Assembly (NCBI GenBank): GCA_038251625.1
Contig: JBBSBE010000026.1
Coordinates: 1-35,659, forward strand
DNA length: 35,659 bases
Direction: 5' to 3'
Origin: JBBQXK01 sp038251625
GTDB lineage: Bacteria; Pseudomonadota; Alphaproteobacteria; Rhodobacterales; Rhodobacteraceae
Shown: piece by piece, positions 17,170 through 25,208 of the stretch
Layout: every line of letters starts with the position of its first letter
How positions within the stretch are numbered: position 1 is the first letter of the stretch
The notes under the pieces: generated by a model
The model's database searches: none
What the model was told of the DNA's origin: nothing
Seen by the model: the letters and a program-made list of their open reading frames with translations, nothing else
Translations under genes and position numbers: made by a program

Positions 17170-18180
17170 GTGGGTCTGATCAGCGCATATGCGTTGCGGC
17201 TACGGCGCAAGCGGTGCCACGTGCGGGCGTGGTGGAAGCGGCGCGAGATGACGGCCGTTGCTGACCGCACGCGCAGCATCCGGCCGGGCTACATCCTTGC
17301 GCTGACGACATTGCGCAACGAACGGGTGCGGCTTCCCTATTTCCTGAGCTATTACCGCGAGATGGGGGTCAGCCATTTCCTGATGGTCGATAACGACAGC
17401 GATGACGGATCGCGCGAATACCTTGCCCAACAGCCCGATGTATCGCTCTGGACGACGAAGGGCAGCTACAAGGGATCGCGCTTCGGTGTGGATTGGCTGA
17501 CGTGGCTGCAACGGCGCTATTGCCACGGGCATTGGTGCCTGACGGTCGATCCCGACGAATTCTTCGTGTATCCGTTCTGCGACACGCGGCCCCTGCGCGC
17601 CCTGACCGACTGGCTGGAGGCGTCGCAACTGCGGTCATTCTCGGCCATGTTGCTGGATATGTACCCCAAGGGCCCGATCGACACCCAGCCCTACGAGGAA
17701 GGGCAGGATCCGTTCGAGATTGCGGCGTTCTTTGATCCCGGCAACTACAGCATCTCGCGCAACTGGCGGCATGGCAACCTGTGGATCCAGGGGGGGCCGC
17801 GCACCCGCACCTTCTTTGCCGCTACGCCCGCACTTTCGCCCGCGCTGAACAAGATACCCCTTGTGTTGTGGCACCGCCGCTACGCCTATGCCAGCTCGTC
17901 GCACATGTTGCTGCCGCGCGGGCTAAATCAGGTCTACGATACGCTTGGCGGTGAAAAGGCATCGGGGATCCTTCTGCACGCAAAATTCCTTGATACCTTT
18001 GCCGCCAAGGCGGACGAGGAAATGCGGCGTGGTCAGCACTACGGCAACAGCGCCGAATACAAGGCCTACAAGGAAGGTCTGGTCGATCAGCCCGATCTTT
18101 GGTGCAAGTGGAGCGAGAAATACATCAACTGGCGGCAGCTTGAAATCCTGGGTCTGATGTCGAAAGGAAACTGGGCGTGA
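17170..18180 (+). CDS. Family-2-like glycosyltransferase, second paralog
   Basis: A 336-aa tandem paralog of the preceding gene, alike along the whole length: basic start, TTLRNERVRLPYFLSYYRE, HFLMVDNDSDDGS (69-81), DWLTWLQRRYCHGHWCLTVDPDEFFVYPF with the metal site DPDE at 127-130, LWIQGGPRTRTFFA, GILLHAKFL and the closing NWRQLEILGLMSKGNW. The start is GTG at 17170, 82 bp after the first paralog, with GGGGGC just upstream. The differing metal-site residue (P for A) and mid-protein differences suggest a different donor or acceptor. Its stop overlaps the next start in GTGA, showing translational coupling. Confidence 0.83.
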   Translation: MGLISAYALRLRRKRCHVRAWWKRREMTAVADRTRSIRPGYILALTTLRNERVRLPYFLSYYREMGVSHFLMVDNDSDDGSREYLAQQPDVSLWTTKGSYKGSRFGVDWLTWLQRRYCHGHWCLTVDPDEFFVYPFCDTRPLRALTDWLEASQLRSFSAMLLDMYPKGPIDTQPYEEGQDPFEIAAFFDPGNYSISRNWRHGNLWIQGGPRTRTFFAATPALSPALNKIPLVLWHRRYAYASSSHMLLPRGLNQVYDTLGGEKASGILLHAKFLDTFAAKADEEMRRGQHYGNSAEYKAYKEGLVDQPDLWCKWSEKYINWRQLEILGLMSKGNWA

Positions 18181-19871
18181 GCTTGGGTTTTCTCATGCTG
18201 TGCCACACCGCGTTTGACCGGGCGGCAGAGGTGGCGCGGCATTGGGCGACGCGCGATTGCCCCGTCGTGATCCACGTGGACCGGCGGGTGAAGGCCCGCG
18301 CCTACAACCAGCTGCGCCGTGATCTGGCTGATCTGGCTAACATCCGCTTTTCGGGCCGGCATGCCTGCGAATGGGGCACCTGGGGGCTGGTCGCTGCCAC
18401 ACAGGAAGCCGCAAGTGTGATGTTGCGCGAATTTCCCGGCGTGCGGCACGTCTATCTGGCATCGGGTTCGTGCATGCCGCTGCGTCCGGTCGGCGAGTTG
18501 CGCGCGTATCTGGATGGCAAGCCCCGCACGGATTTCATCGAAAGCGTCACGACCGCCGACGTGGGATGGACGATCGGGGGGCTCGACCTTGAACGCTTCA
18601 CACTGCGGTTTCCGTTTTCCTGGCGCAGGCAGCGCAAGCTTTTCGACACCTATGTGACGTTTCAGCGCCGCATCGGATGGAAGCGCCGCATCCCGCCGGG
18701 GCTTGTGCCGCATCTGGGCAGCCAGTGGTGGTGCCTGACCCGGCAAACCCTGTCGGCGATCCTTGAGGACCCCGAGCGGGCTGCGCATGACGCCTATTTC
18801 CGCAAGGTCTGGATCCCGGACGAAAGCTATTTCCAGACCCTCGTGCGACTGTATTCGACCGATGTGGAAAGCCGCTCGCTGACGCTGTCGAAGTTCGATT
18901 TTCAGGGCAAGCCGCATATCTTCTACGACGATCACCTGCAGCTTCTGCGCCGGTCCGATTGTTTTGTGGCGCGCAAGATCTGGCCGCATGCGAACAAGCT
19001 TTACCGCGTGTTCCTGACCGAAGAGGGCAAGGGCCAGCCGGAGGCGCAGCCCAACCCCGGCAAGATCGACCGGCTGTTTTCCAAGGCGGTGGATCGGCGC
19101 CTGAAGGGCCGCCCCGGCCTTTACATGCAAAGCCGCTACCCCGAGGAAGACTGGGAAAACGGCCGCACCGCCGCGCCTTATTCGGTGTTCGAGGGGTTTT
19201 CCGACCTGTTCGAGGATTTCCAGACCTGGCTTGGCAAGGTGACCGGCACGCGGGTGCATGGCCACCTTTTCGCGCCCGGACGGGCCGAGTTTGCGGGTGG
19301 CGAGGCGATTTACAACGGGTGCCTTTCCGACAGCGCGGCCCTGCGCGACTACAACCCGCGCAACTTCCTGACCAACCTGATCTGGAACACGCGGGGCGAG
19401 CGGCAGTGTTTCCAGTTTGGCCCGTCCGATACCCAAGGTATCAGCTGGTTCATCGCCAAGGATCCGAATGCCACGATTTCGGTCATCAGCGGCGCCTGGG
19501 CGGTGCCGCTGTTCCGCGCCAACCGCAATTTCGGCGAGATCCGGAAACTTGCCGCGCAATTGCAGAAGATCGAGGCCGAGCATCTGGCAATCCTGCGCAG
19601 CCCTTATACCAAAGCGCGGGTCCGCGTGTGGAACCTTGCCGAGTTTGTGGAAAACCCGATGGAGCCGATGCAGACCATCGTGGACGAATCCTCGCCCCGC
19701 GCGCTGCGCCGCCTGACGGAAGCGCCGCACATGATCGACCTGTCCGGCTTTGGCCAGTTCCTGCAGAACCTGCGCAATCAGGGCATGCAGCCCATCCTGA
19801 TGGGCGATTTTCCTGTCGGTGACGATCCCCGCCCAACCGCCAACCGCCGTCGCCCCTATCTGGTGAAATAG
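18177..19871 (+). CDS. GT14-type (core-2/I-branching) beta-1,6-N-acetylglucosaminyltransferase-like protein
   Basis: A predicted branching glycosyltransferase. The first 300 residues match the Branch family: LMLCHTAFDRAAEVARHW, VVIHVDRRV (31-38), HVYLASGSCMPLRP (91-104, equivalent to the LSGxDYPL motif), GSQWWCLTR (181-189) and IPDESYFQTLV (213-223) with the catalytic acidic pair. Residues 300-564 form a second uncharacterised domain (SRYPEEDWENGRTAAPYSVF, GPSDTQGISWFIAKD) found with such enzymes in Rhodobacterales. The GTG start overlaps the upstream stop by 4 bp. The sulfotransferase gene starts 4 bases after its stop. Linkage and sugar are inferred from the family only. Confidence 0.83.
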   Translation: MSLGFLMLCHTAFDRAAEVARHWATRDCPVVIHVDRRVKARAYNQLRRDLADLANIRFSGRHACEWGTWGLVAATQEAASVMLREFPGVRHVYLASGSCMPLRPVGELRAYLDGKPRTDFIESVTTADVGWTIGGLDLERFTLRFPFSWRRQRKLFDTYVTFQRRIGWKRRIPPGLVPHLGSQWWCLTRQTLSAILEDPERAAHDAYFRKVWIPDESYFQTLVRLYSTDVESRSLTLSKFDFQGKPHIFYDDHLQLLRRSDCFVARKIWPHANKLYRVFLTEEGKGQPEAQPNPGKIDRLFSKAVDRRLKGRPGLYMQSRYPEEDWENGRTAAPYSVFEGFSDLFEDFQTWLGKVTGTRVHGHLFAPGRAEFAGGEAIYNGCLSDSAALRDYNPRNFLTNLIWNTRGERQCFQFGPSDTQGISWFIAKDPNATISVISGAWAVPLFRANRNFGEIRKLAAQLQKIEAEHLAILRSPYTKARVRVWNLAEFVENPMEPMQTIVDESSPRALRRLTEAPHMIDLSGFGQFLQNLRNQGMQPILMGDFPVGDDPRPTANRRRPYLVK

Positions 19872-19875
19872 CCCG

Positions 19876-21267
19876 TTGCCCCGCTTCCATTCTTTCGTGA
19901 TGCTGGCCGAAATGCGCACCGGCTCGAACTTCCTCGAGGCCAATCTCAATGCGCTGGATGGCGTGATCTGCCACGGCGAGGCGTTCAACCCGCATTTCAT
20001 CGGCAAGCTGAACCAGACCGCGCTTTTCGGCCTGTCGCTGGCGGACCGCGACGCCGATCCTGCCGGTTTCCTGCGGCAGATGCGGAAGGCAAGTGCCGGG
20101 CTGTCGGGCTTTCGCTACTTTCACGATCATGATCCGCGCGTGCTGCCGCTACTTTTGGACGATGCCGAATGCGCCAAGATCATCCTGACCCGCAATCCGC
20201 TGGAAAGCTATGTCAGCTGGAAGATCGCGAAAGAGACGGGGCAGTGGAAGCTGACCAACGCCAAGAAGCTGCGCACCGCCAAGGCCCACTTTGACGGCGC
20301 CGAGTTCGAGGCGCATGTGGCGGGTCTGCAGTCGTTCCAGATCGCGCTTCTGGGCGCGCTGCAACGGCGCGGGCAGACGGCATTCTACATCGACTATGAC
20401 GATCTGCAGGATATCGAGGTTCTGAACGGCCTTGCAGGCTGGCTGGGCGTGTCCGCGCGGCTGGAGGTGCTTGACCCCACGCTGAAGAAACAAAACCCCG
20501 AAGAGCTGGCCGACAAGGTGGAAAACCCCGAAGCCATCGCCATGGGCCTGGCACGGCTTGACCGGTTCAATCTGGCGCGAACCCCGAATTTCGAACCCCG
20601 CCGGGCGGCGGCGATTCCATCCTTCGTGGCCGCGGGGCCCTTGCTGCACATGCCCGTCAAGGGCGGGCCCGAAGCGCGGGTGGCCGATTGGCTGGCAGGT
20701 ATCGGGCGGGCAGAGGGGAATTTCACGCAAAAGACGCTGCGGCAATGGATGCGCGCCCAGCCCCGCCACCGCTGCTTTGCCGTCCTGCGCCATCCGCTGG
20801 CGCGGGCGCATTGGGCCTTTGCCAACAAGGTGCTGACGGGTGACCTGCCCGAAATCCGCGCCACTTTCGCGCGCACGATGCAAGTGAACCTGCCCAATCC
20901 GCGACAGGCCGAAACAATGGCGATCCCCGATCACCGCGACGCATTCATGGCCTTCTTGCGGTTCATGAAGCTCAATCTCTCGGGCCAGACCGCGCTGCGG
21001 GTGGATGCGCATCTGGCGACGCAGACGGCGGTGATCCAGGGGTTCAACGGGTTTCAGGCCCCTGATGCCCTGCTGCGCGAGGATCGGCTGGAGGAAGGGC
21101 TGCACTTCATCTCGGCGCAAGCGGGCATTGCCGCACCGCCCCTGCCGCCAGCGCCGCCCGAGGGGCCTGTGCGGCTGGCGCAGATCGCCGACCCTGCGCT
21201 GGACGACGCTGCACGCGAGGCTTACGCACGCGATTATGCCGGATTTGGCTTCACCGACTGGGTCTAG
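19876..21267 (+). CDS. Two-module PAPS-dependent sulfotransferase-like protein
   Basis: Predicted to transfer sulfate from PAPS to a glycan. Residues 1-200 carry a NodH/Sulfotransfer_1-type module: FVMLAEMRTGSNFLEANL (5'-phosphosulfate loop, 14-21) and KIILTRNPLESYVSWKIA (3'-phosphate site, 101-118). Residues 240-463 form a second region in which CFAVLRHPLARAHWAFANKV (300-319), a conserved KLNLSGQTALRVDAHLATQ segment and QGFNGFQAPDAL resemble the Sulfotransfer_2 class, but no second P-loop was clear. The start is TTG at 19876, 4 bases after the GT14 stop. The stop overlaps the inverted ptsN stop in the palindrome CTAG. The second module may be catalytic or acceptor-binding. Confidence 0.8.
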   Translation: MPRFHSFVMLAEMRTGSNFLEANLNALDGVICHGEAFNPHFIGKLNQTALFGLSLADRDADPAGFLRQMRKASAGLSGFRYFHDHDPRVLPLLLDDAECAKIILTRNPLESYVSWKIAKETGQWKLTNAKKLRTAKAHFDGAEFEAHVAGLQSFQIALLGALQRRGQTAFYIDYDDLQDIEVLNGLAGWLGVSARLEVLDPTLKKQNPEELADKVENPEAIAMGLARLDRFNLARTPNFEPRRAAAIPSFVAAGPLLHMPVKGGPEARVADWLAGIGRAEGNFTQKTLRQWMRAQPRHRCFAVLRHPLARAHWAFANKVLTGDLPEIRATFARTMQVNLPNPRQAETMAIPDHRDAFMAFLRFMKLNLSGQTALRVDAHLATQTAVIQGFNGFQAPDALLREDRLEEGLHFISAQAGIAAPPLPPAPPEGPVRLAQIADPALDDAAREAYARDYAGFGFTDWV

Positions 21268-21728
21268 GCCGCCTGCGGCGCCCGCGTTTCCGTCAGGATG
21301 GCGTATAGCTTGGCCGGGTCGCTGTTGGCGCGCAGCTTGGTCACCACGCCCGCATCGCGCATCGTGCGCGACACCAGCGCCAACGCTTTGAGGTGATCCA
21401 CGCCCGAATCCTTGGGCGCCAGCAGCGCAAAGATCAGGTCCACCGGCTGGCGGTCCACGCTGTCATAGTCCAGCGGTCGCTCGAGCCGCAGGAACAGGCC
21501 CACGATCCGGTCAAGGTCATCCAACCGCGCGTGGGGCAGTGCTATGCCATGGCCGACGCCCGTGGGGCCCAGGCTTTCCCGCTCTTGCAGACCGTCCAGC
21601 GCCACAGCGGCGGACAGGCCATAGGCGGCATGCGCGGCCTCGCTAAGATCCTGAAACAGGCGCTTTTTCGAGGTAACGTTTGCCACAACCCGGACGGCAC
21701 CCGGGGTCAGAAGATTGCTCAGTTCCAT
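21264..21728 (-). CDS. ptsN: PTS IIA-like nitrogen-regulatory protein PtsN
   Basis: The terminal phospho-acceptor of the nitrogen PTS, which adjusts potassium, nitrogen and stress responses. The 154-aa protein begins MELSNLLTPGAV and carries the active-site histidine H66 in GVGHGIALPHARLD, then FLRLERPLDYDSVDRQPVDLIFALLAP and DHLKALALVSR typical of EIIA-Ntr. The ATG at 21728 is chosen by family start; the in-frame extension to 21824 overlaps hpf. It lies 34 bp behind hpf on the same strand. It ends on a CTAG shared with the convergent sulfotransferase gene. Confidence 0.94.
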   Translation of the reverse strand: MELSNLLTPGAVRVVANVTSKKRLFQDLSEAAHAAYGLSAAVALDGLQERESLGPTGVGHGIALPHARLDDLDRIVGLFLRLERPLDYDSVDRQPVDLIFALLAPKDSGVDHLKALALVSRTMRDAGVVTKLRANSDPAKLYAILTETRAPQAA

Positions 21729-21762
21729 GGATCGATGTTCATTCCGCGCCCCGGTCGGCGCT

Positions 21763-22341
21763 CTATTTGCTGTTGCGCGGGTCGATCCAGCCGATGTTTC
21801 CGTCATCGCGCCGATATACCACATTCACCCCGCCATGTCCTTCGTTGCGGAAAACGAGCATCCGCTGCCCCGACAGTTCCAGTTGCAACACGGCCTCGCC
21901 CACAGTGATGGAGGGGATCTTCGTCTCCATCTCGGCAATGACGATGGGTTGCAGGGCAATGTCGGTCGCGTCGTCCTCGATATCCTCAGGTGCCGCGAGG
22001 ATATAGGAGGATGCTTCGCCGAACTCAACCGGTGCCGTACGGTCACGGTGGTGGTCACGGATGCGGCGCTTGTAGCGGCGCAACTGCTTGTCCATCTTTT
22101 CACGGCAGCTTTCAAAGGCGGGATAGATCTCGGACGCATGCCCGCGCGCCGAGGCGGTCAGCCCGGTCGACAGATGGATTGTCGCTTCGCAGACGTGCTC
22201 ATGCGCGACACGCGAAAACACCACCACCGCTTCGGTCGGGCGCTGGGCGTACTTGTCCACCACCTCGCCCAGTTCGGCCTTTACATGGGTTTGCAAAGCC
22301 TCGCCGATGTCGATCTGCTTGCCGCTGATCTGATAGCGCAT
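21763..22341 (-). CDS. hpf: Long-form ribosome hibernation promoting factor
   Basis: Binds the 30S subunit and drives ribosome dimerisation in stationary phase. Of 192 residues, the first 100 are the S30AE domain (MRYQISGKQIDIGEALQTHV, then EATIHLSTGLTASARGHASEIYPA) and about 130-192 form the C-terminal dimerisation domain (SGQRMLVFRNEGHGGVNVVYRRDDGNIGWIDP). This is the long HPF found in Alphaproteobacteria. A strong GGAGGAAAC directly before the ATG at 22341 settles the start. It is probably co-transcribed with ptsN from a promoter in the 231-bp gap behind lptB. rpoN, the usual upstream neighbour in many Proteobacteria, is absent. Confidence 0.95.
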   Translation of the reverse strand: MRYQISGKQIDIGEALQTHVKAELGEVVDKYAQRPTEAVVVFSRVAHEHVCEATIHLSTGLTASARGHASEIYPAFESCREKMDKQLRRYKRRIRDHHRDRTAPVEFGEASSYILAAPEDIEDDATDIALQPIVIAEMETKIPSITVGEAVLQLELSGQRMLVFRNEGHGGVNVVYRRDDGNIGWIDPRNSK

Positions 22342-22495
22342 GTTTCCTCCTTGAGTGACCGCCAACGCGACGGCCCGCCCGCCTGCGAGCGCCGGTCCGA
22401 TCTGTCTTGCCTGATGCTGCGCGGGCCCGTTCCTGACGGGAACCGGACGCTGACCAAAGCCTGACCTGGGGCGATCATCGCGCGCATGTCGCCCA

Positions 22496-22524
22496 TTTGG
22501 AGGCAGGGGGCCGCGCAATGTCAA
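22496..22524 (-). promoter_or_regulatory. Candidate sigma-70 promoter for hpf-ptsN
   Basis: On the minus strand a perfect TTGACA (22524-22519) and TCCAAA (22501-22496, three of six) are 17 bp apart, about 155 bp upstream of hpf. The same gap has a direct repeat TGACAGCC at about 22532-22552 of unknown meaning. Confidence 0.35.
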
Positions 22525-22572
22525 CGGATTCCTGACAGCCACATGACAGCCGCGCGACAACCAGCGCGTGTA

Positions 22573-23337
22573 TCAGGAAATACGGAAATTCTGTCCCAGG
22601 TAGACGCGGCGCACGTTTTCGTCGCGCACCACCTCTTCCGTGGTACCGCTCATCAGCACGCGGCCATCCAGCAGGATGTAAGCGCGGTCCACGATTTCCA
22701 GCGTTTCGCGCACGTTGTGATCGGTGATCAGCACACCGATGCCCCGGCGCTTGAGGTCGGATACCAGATGCCGGATTTCGCCCACCGCAATCGGATCGAC
22801 CCCGGCGAAGGGTTCGTCAAGCAAAAGGTACTTCGGGTCCGCGGCAAGGCAACGCGCAATTTCCACCCGCCGCCGCTCGCCCCCCGACAAGGCCAGTGCG
22901 GGCGCGCGGCGCAGGTGGCCGATGGAAAACTCGCTCAGCAATTCTTCCAGACGCTCGCGCCGCTTGTGGTTGCCTTCGACCGCAATCTCCAGCACTGCCA
23001 TGATGTTGTCTTCGACCGACAGTCCCCGAAAGATCGACACTTCCTGCGGCAGATACCCGATACCCAGCCGCGCGCGGCGGTACATCGGCAGCGCGGTCAC
23101 GTCGCGCCCGTCGATCAGCACCTGACCGGCCTCGGGCGTGATGAGGCCCGCAATGGCATAAAAGCAGGTTGTCTTGCCCGACCCGTTGGGGCCGAGCAGC
23201 GCCACGACCTCGCCACGGTCAAGCCGCAACGACACGTCGCGGATCACCGGACGACGGCGATAGCTTTTGCGCAGCGCGCGGACATCAAGGCCGGCTGATC
23301 CTGGTGTCACGGTCAGGTTTGGCGTGGAGGTGGTCAA
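22573..23337 (-). CDS. lptB: LPS export ABC transporter ATP-binding protein LptB
   Basis: The ATPase that powers LPS extraction from the inner membrane with LptFG. The 254-aa protein has Walker A GPNGSGKTT at 49-57, Q-loop GYLPQEVSIFRGL, the signature LSGGERRR at 150-157, Walker B YLLLDEPFAGVDP (170-182) and the switch histidine in ITDHNVRETL. These long motifs, especially LPQEVSIFRGLSVEDN, are typical of LptB. The start is TTG at 23337 within TTGA, overlapping the lptA stop by 4 bp and implying coupled translation. The N-terminus is about 15 residues longer than E. coli LptB. Confidence 0.95.
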   Translation of the reverse strand: MTTSTPNLTVTPGSAGLDVRALRKSYRRRPVIRDVSLRLDRGEVVALLGPNGSGKTTCFYAIAGLITPEAGQVLIDGRDVTALPMYRRARLGIGYLPQEVSIFRGLSVEDNIMAVLEIAVEGNHKRRERLEELLSEFSIGHLRRAPALALSGGERRRVEIARCLAADPKYLLLDEPFAGVDPIAVGEIRHLVSDLKRRGIGVLITDHNVRETLEIVDRAYILLDGRVLMSGTTEEVVRDENVRRVYLGQNFRIS

Positions 23338-23843
23338 GGTTTTGGCGCCGCTTCTGGCTTTTTCACGGGGGTGAAGACGGTCTGTACCCGTCCTTCCATG
23401 TTTCCAAGCCCGGTCTTTACATCAAGGACCAGCTTCTGCCCCGAAATCGCACTTTGGCCTTGGGTCAACAGCACATCGCCCGTCATCACCATGGACCCGG
23501 TCGCGATGGTATAGACGGCATCCTTGGATTCGGCGGCCTCCGTCGGGCTGGTCAGCGTGACCCCCCCCGTGGCGTTGATCGTCTCGATATCCTGACCGCC
23601 CTTGACGTAGCGCACCGTCACCTCGGTCGCCGCAAGCCGCAGATCGCCCTGGATGGCCAGCACATCGCCGGTAAAGATGGCCGTCCCTTCCGACTGGTTG
23701 ACCGCCAGGCTGTCAGAAGTGATCGACACAGGTTGCGTCGGGTCCTGCTTCAGCCCGCCGAAGCCGACGCTGGCCCCCTGCGCAAATGCCCCGCCCGCAA
23801 CAAGCAAAAGCCCGAGGGCAAGTAGGCGAAGGGTTATCGGCAT
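23334..23843 (-). CDS. lptA: LPS transport periplasmic protein LptA
   Basis: Forms the periplasmic bridge carrying LPS from LptC to LptD. A signal peptide is visible (MPITLRLLALGLLLVAGGAFAQ). The mature OstA-like beta-jellyroll follows, with VSITSDSLAVNQSEGTAIFTGDV, LRLAATEVTVRY, INATGGVTLTSPTEAAESKDAVY and TGDVLLTQGQSAISGQKLVLD. The start at 23843 is preferred because GGGG lies 6 bases upstream; an ATG at 23867 overlapping the lptC stop is possible and would lengthen the n-region by 8 residues. It is 169 aa, within family range. The gene sits between lptC and lptB. Confidence 0.92.
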   Translation of the reverse strand: MPITLRLLALGLLLVAGGAFAQGASVGFGGLKQDPTQPVSITSDSLAVNQSEGTAIFTGDVLAIQGDLRLAATEVTVRYVKGGQDIETINATGGVTLTSPTEAAESKDAVYTIATGSMVMTGDVLLTQGQSAISGQKLVLDVKTGLGNMEGRVQTVFTPVKKPEAAPKP

Positions 23844-23866
23844 TGGAGTCCCCGAATGTGCAAACA

Positions 23867-24475
23867 TCAATTTTGCGGCGTGTATATCAGGCGGACACCG
23901 GACTTGAAAACCAGAACATAGCCGCCCGGCTTTTCCGCATCCTGCGTCATCAGCATGCCCCCGGCGTCGATCTCGCCAAGCGGCCCGGTGGCGGCAACCG
24001 GCCCGGGGCTTTCCAGCCGCGTCCGGTCAAGCTGTGCGGTCATCGCGTCGGATGTGATCCGGTAGCCCGAGCCGGTCGTGATGACCACGCCACCCTCGAC
24101 CGTCAGCGCCTTGCCGTCCTGATCCAGCGCCCCCCGGTCGGCACGCAGGTTGGCCCGTTCGCCGTCCGGCATGTCGAACACGGCCGTCAGCGCCGTGGCG
24201 CTGGGCGACGCGCCCTCGCCCTGGCCGGGCCGCGCCTCGCTGGCGGTGATGCTGACGGCGGCGCCGTCCTCTGTCATCCCGGCCCAGTCCGGCGCAGTCA
24301 TCCGGGGTTCGCGCACGCGATCCTCGATATCGACCTCGGAAAAGGGGATCGCGCCTTCGGGGTCTATGGTGCGGGATATCAGGAACAGCGTGGACAGGAT
24401 CGCAAGCGCCACGAGCGGCAGCGCCACCTTGAACATCGCCACAAGTCTGGAGTGCAGATTGTCATACCGTGCCAT
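23867..24475 (-). CDS. lptC: LPS export system protein LptC
   Basis: An inner-membrane-anchored periplasmic protein passing LPS from LptB2FG to LptA. The 202-aa product has a single N-terminal helix (MFKVALPLVALAILSTLFLI) after MARYDNLHSRLV, then a periplasmic jellyroll with ALTAVFDMPDGERANLRADRG and VEGGVVITTGSGYRITSDAM. The ATG at 24475 matches Rhodobacterales LptC starts; ATG 24481 (MPMARYD) has slightly better spacing to GAGGG. The stop TGA overlaps an ATG of lptA in TGATG. It lies 90 bp downstream of rnd. Confidence 0.9.
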   Translation of the reverse strand: MARYDNLHSRLVAMFKVALPLVALAILSTLFLISRTIDPEGAIPFSEVDIEDRVREPRMTAPDWAGMTEDGAAVSITASEARPGQGEGASPSATALTAVFDMPDGERANLRADRGALDQDGKALTVEGGVVITTGSGYRITSDAMTAQLDRTRLESPGPVAATGPLGEIDAGGMLMTQDAEKPGGYVLVFKSGVRLIYTPQN

Positions 24476-24565
24476 CGGCATCAGGCCCTCGCATCGGCAG
24501 AGAATAGGCAGTGTGGCGCCAAACGCCAACCCGCGCCCCCAACGGACAGCGGGGAACCGCCCGGA

Positions 24566-25180
24566 TCAGTGCTTGAAGATGTCCGCCTCGTCGCCCCATC
24601 CCAGCAAATCCATCTCTGCGCGTGTGGGCAGAAAGGCAAAGCACTTTTCCGCCAGTGCAAGCCGCCCCTCGCGCACAAGCCGCGCTTCGAGTTCCGTCTT
24701 GAGGCGATGGAGGTAAAGCACGTCCGAGGCCGCATATTCCCTCTGCGCCTCGGTCAGCGTTTCGCTGCCCCAGTCCGAGGTTTGCTGCTGCTTTGATACA
24801 TCCACCCCGACAAGATCGGCCAACAGGTATTTCAGCCCGTGCCGGTCGGTGAAGGTGCGCACCAGCTTCGAGGCGATCTTGGTGCACCAGACAGGCGCCG
24901 TCGTCACCCCGAAGGCGGCCTTCAACAGGGCAATGTCGAACCGCCCGAAATGAAAGAGCTTCAGCACCGCAGGATCGGCCAGCATCGCCACCAGATTTGG
25001 CGCCTCGGTTTGCCCGCGCAGAATCTGCACCACATGCGCATGCCCGTCGCCCGACGACAACTGCACCACGCACAGCCGGTCGCGCCGCTGGTCAAGGCCC
25101 ATCGCCTCGGTGTCGATGGCGACCACCGGGCCCAGGTCCAGGCCGTCGGGCAGGTCGCCGATGTGCAGATGGATCGTCAT
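24566..25180 (-). CDS. rnd: Ribonuclease D-like 3'-5' exonuclease
   Basis: A DEDDy exoribonuclease of the RNase D class, which trims tRNA and small RNA 3' ends. The three exo motifs are clear: VAIDTEAMGL (D and E, residues about 21-30), HFGRFDIALL (D), and REYAASDVLYLHRL (Y and D). KLVRTFTDRHGLKYLLADLVGVDVSK is the usual middle helix set. It is short (204 aa), with only the exonuclease domain and no HRDC domains, as common in Alphaproteobacteria. The ATG at 25180 lies 28 bp after the 3' end of tRNA-Leu, and its ribosome site GGGGAAG lies in a hairpin with the tRNA trailer. Confidence 0.9.
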   Translation of the reverse strand: MTIHLHIGDLPDGLDLGPVVAIDTEAMGLDQRRDRLCVVQLSSGDGHAHVVQILRGQTEAPNLVAMLADPAVLKLFHFGRFDIALLKAAFGVTTAPVWCTKIASKLVRTFTDRHGLKYLLADLVGVDVSKQQQTSDWGSETLTEAQREYAASDVLYLHRLKTELEARLVREGRLALAEKCFAFLPTRAEMDLLGWGDEADIFKH

Positions 25181-25183
25181 CTT

Positions 25184-25208
25184 CTTCCCCTTGCCAGTGC
25201 CGGGGAAG
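25184..25208 (-). promoter_or_regulatory. tRNA-trailer/rnd-leader hairpin covering the rnd ribosome site
   Basis: On the minus strand CTTCCCC (25208-25202) pairs with GGGGAAG (25190-25184) over an 11-base loop. It starts directly after the encoded CCA of tRNA-Leu, and its 3' arm is the only Shine-Dalgarno candidate of rnd, 3 bases from the ATG. No T-run follows, so it is unlikely to be a tRNA terminator. Confidence 0.55.

Noticed and set aside
18087..20006. 639-aa open frame on the minus strand opposite the branching glycosyltransferase
   Set aside because: Shadow frame of a well-supported gene; composition lacks protein-family motifs.
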